NCBI GenBank assembly: GCA_964568815.1
Contig: CAZMRY010000071.1
Coordinates: 1 to 7,557 of the forward strand
Source: RGIG8700 sp964568815
GTDB lineage: Bacteria > Bacillota > Clostridia > RGIG6154
Direction: 5' to 3'
Length of the DNA stretch: 7,557 bases
Part shown: piece by piece, positions 6,506 through 7,557 of the stretch
Layout: every line of letters starts with the position of its first letter
How positions within the stretch are numbered: the stretch's first letter is position 1
Position numbers and translations under genes: made by a program
The notes under the pieces: model-generated
Database searches by the model: none
What the model saw: only the letters and a program-made list of their open reading frames with translations
What the model was told of the DNA's origin: nothing

Positions 6506-7474
6506 ACAGAAATTAAATTTACAGATGTTGCAGAAACAGATAAGGGATATGAAGCAATATACAAGCTTGTTAATGCAGGCATACTTGTTGGTGACGGAGA
6601 CGGCACATTCAGACCAAATGACGGTCTTACAAGAGCAGAATTCTGTAAAATAATCAACTTGATTTTTGAGTACACAGAAGAGGCAGAAACAAACTTTACA
6701 GATGTTAAAGAAACAGACTGGTATTATAAAGATGTATTGATTGCCAGAAAAGCAGGCTACATTGCAGGCTATGGAGATGATACATTCAGAGGCGAAAATA
6801 TGTTAACCAGGGAAGAAACCTGTGTTATTATTTCAAGAGTTGCAAACCTTTATAAGCTTCCGTACTACAAAGTAATCAAAGACCATGTTTCAAGCTGGGC
6901 GAAAGAATATGTTGAAAAGGTTCTTTCAAACAGACTTATGTCTTTGGAAGCAGGAGATACATTCAGAGCAACAGAAAAAATAACAAGAGCAGAAATGGCA
7001 ATGGTTTCTTCAGGATTTGTAGTTGAAGAAACACCTGAAGTAAAAGAGGAAGTGAAAGAAGAAACAACACCCGTTGTTAAACCATCAGGCGGTGGTTCAT
7101 CAGGCGGTGGCGGCTCATCAAGCGGAGGAAGCTCATCTGGCTCTACAGTTGACTATGCAGCACAAAATGCCGAAATGGTTTCAAGCTTAAACAGCGTGGT
7201 TAATTCTTTCAAAGTAATAGAGTTTACAGAAGATGAACAGAAAATAATAGATGCTGTTTTGGTTTGCGTAAATGATGCTCTTTCAAAAACAAACAGCGTT
7301 ATAATAACAAATGAATATATCCGCGAAACTTATGCAGAAGATATTGATGCAGCTCAGGCACTCCTTAATGCAATGTCTGAAGATGCACAAAATGATTTTT
7401 CAGCTAAAGTTATCAGAAAAGTAGAAGATGAGGCATATGAATTTCTTATGGACTTCTTCTTCCCTGAAGAGTAA
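6443..7474 (+). CDS. Secreted S-layer homology (SLH) domain protein, 343 aa
   Basis: Residues 1-21 form a signal peptide (MKK, hydrophobic core, cleavage probably after VSA). Three SLH domains follow at about 26-76, 85-136 and 147-192, each with the conserved motif near its end: LTRAE (62-66), LTREE (121-125) and ITRAE (180-184); the first two also have FTDV and GDGTFRP or GDDTFRG. Three SLH domains usually form a trimeric-like unit that binds pyruvylated secondary cell-wall polysaccharide, so the protein should sit on the outer wall. An acidic segment (195-213) and a Gly/Ser linker (216-234) then lead to a 107-residue, probably helical C-terminal domain (237-343) that I do not recognise and that ends in FFFPEE. 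The gene starts 53 bases after the giant gene on the same strand, so the two may form an operon. An anchoring or adaptor role is inferred. Confidence 0.93.
   Translation: MKKIIAIVLTVLMLASFTVSATEIKFTDVAETDKGYEAIYKLVNAGILVGDGDGTFRPNDGLTRAEFCKIINLIFEYTEEAETNFTDVKETDWYYKDVLIARKAGYIAGYGDDTFRGENMLTREETCVIISRVANLYKLPYYKVIKDHVSSWAKEYVEKVLSNRLMSLEAGDTFRATEKITRAEMAMVSSGFVVEETPEVKEEVKEETTPVVKPSGGGSSGGGGSSSGGSSSGSTVDYAAQNAEMVSSLNSVVNSFKVIEFTEDEQKIIDAVLVCVNDALSKTNSVIITNEYIRETYAEDIDAAQALLNAMSEDAQNDFSAKVIRKVEDEAYEFLMDFFFPEE
7088..7144 (+). repeat. Gly/Ser-rich linker in the SLH protein
   Basis: Nineteen codons encode only Gly and Ser (GGGSSGGGGSSSGGSSSGS), using mixed GGC/GGT/GGA and TCA/AGC/TCT codons. 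It follows an acidic Glu/Val/Thr/Pro stretch and separates the wall-binding SLH unit from the C-terminal domain, acting as a flexible tether. Confidence 0.88.
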
Positions 7475-7557
7475 AAGCGGGTGAGAACATAAAAGGGTCT
7501 GTAGCAAAATTAATATTTATGCATCAAAATAAATTTTTCCGTTGTAGGGGCGGATAT
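7475..7557. other. 3' non-coding region with weak AT inverted repeat and cut GC-rich motif
   Basis: No coding frame is supported here. An imperfect AT-rich inverted repeat (7506-7519 with 7524-7537, about 11 of 14 pairs) is followed by a short T-run and could be a weak terminator of the SLH gene, but the stem has almost no GC. The last 17 bases (GTTGTAGGGGCGGATAT) look like the left arm of a GC-rich palindrome cut by the window edge. Confidence 0.4.

Noticed and set aside
6391..6675. Minus-strand open frame of 94 codons over the start of the SLH gene
   Set aside because: It overlaps the signal peptide and first SLH domain antisense and shows no domain of its own.
7506..7538. Confident intrinsic terminator of the SLH gene
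   Set aside because: The inverted repeat has three mismatches, almost no GC in the stem and a short T-run interrupted by CC, so it is recorded only as a weak possibility.

Overview
The window is about 98% coding, entirely on the + strand, AT-rich, and favours CTT (Leu), AGA (Arg), GAA, GCA and ACA codons. Together with S-layer homology (SLH) domains and a Gram-positive Shine-Dalgarno site, this points to a low-GC Firmicute, probably an anaerobic gut- or rumen-type member of the Clostridia. The species cannot be named from this sequence.

Region 1 (left edge to 6389) is the 3' part of one giant gene. The frame is already open at position 3 in the middle of a repeat domain, so the true start lies upstream; 2128 residues are visible. 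Order of parts: (a) 3-2549, ten InlB B-repeat-type (Listeria-Bacteroides repeat) beta domains and longer variants, including a duplicated four-domain block; (b) 2550-2750, a last divergent beta domain; (c) 2751-3446, a helical entry region; (d) 3447-4070, thirteen gapless 16-residue helical repeats; (e) 4302-4931, about twelve 16-18-residue repeats of YIDKA type; (f) 4932-5333, a degenerate helical solenoid; (g) 5334-6386, a non-repetitive, probably helical C-terminal region. No C-terminal membrane anchor or LPXTG sorting signal is present.

Region 2 (6390-6442) is a 53-base gap with a strong GC-rich hairpin, whose T-tract lies on the minus-strand side, and a good ribosome binding site.

Region 3 (6443-7474) encodes a 343-residue secreted protein: signal peptide, three SLH domains, an acidic then Gly/Ser-rich linker, and a 107-residue helical C-terminal domain of unknown function.

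Region 4 (7475-7557) is non-coding, with a weak AT-rich inverted repeat and a GTAGGGGCGGATAT sequence cut by the window edge that resembles half of a dispersed palindromic repeat.

Working model (inference): the two genes form a cell-surface pair. The giant protein would be a long beta-plus-alpha stalk or adhesin. The SLH protein binds the cell wall and may hold the giant protein, or another partner, through its C-terminal domain. The architecture of the helical half, the repeat phylogeny inside it and the possible anchor/stalk pairing are the least familiar parts of the window.
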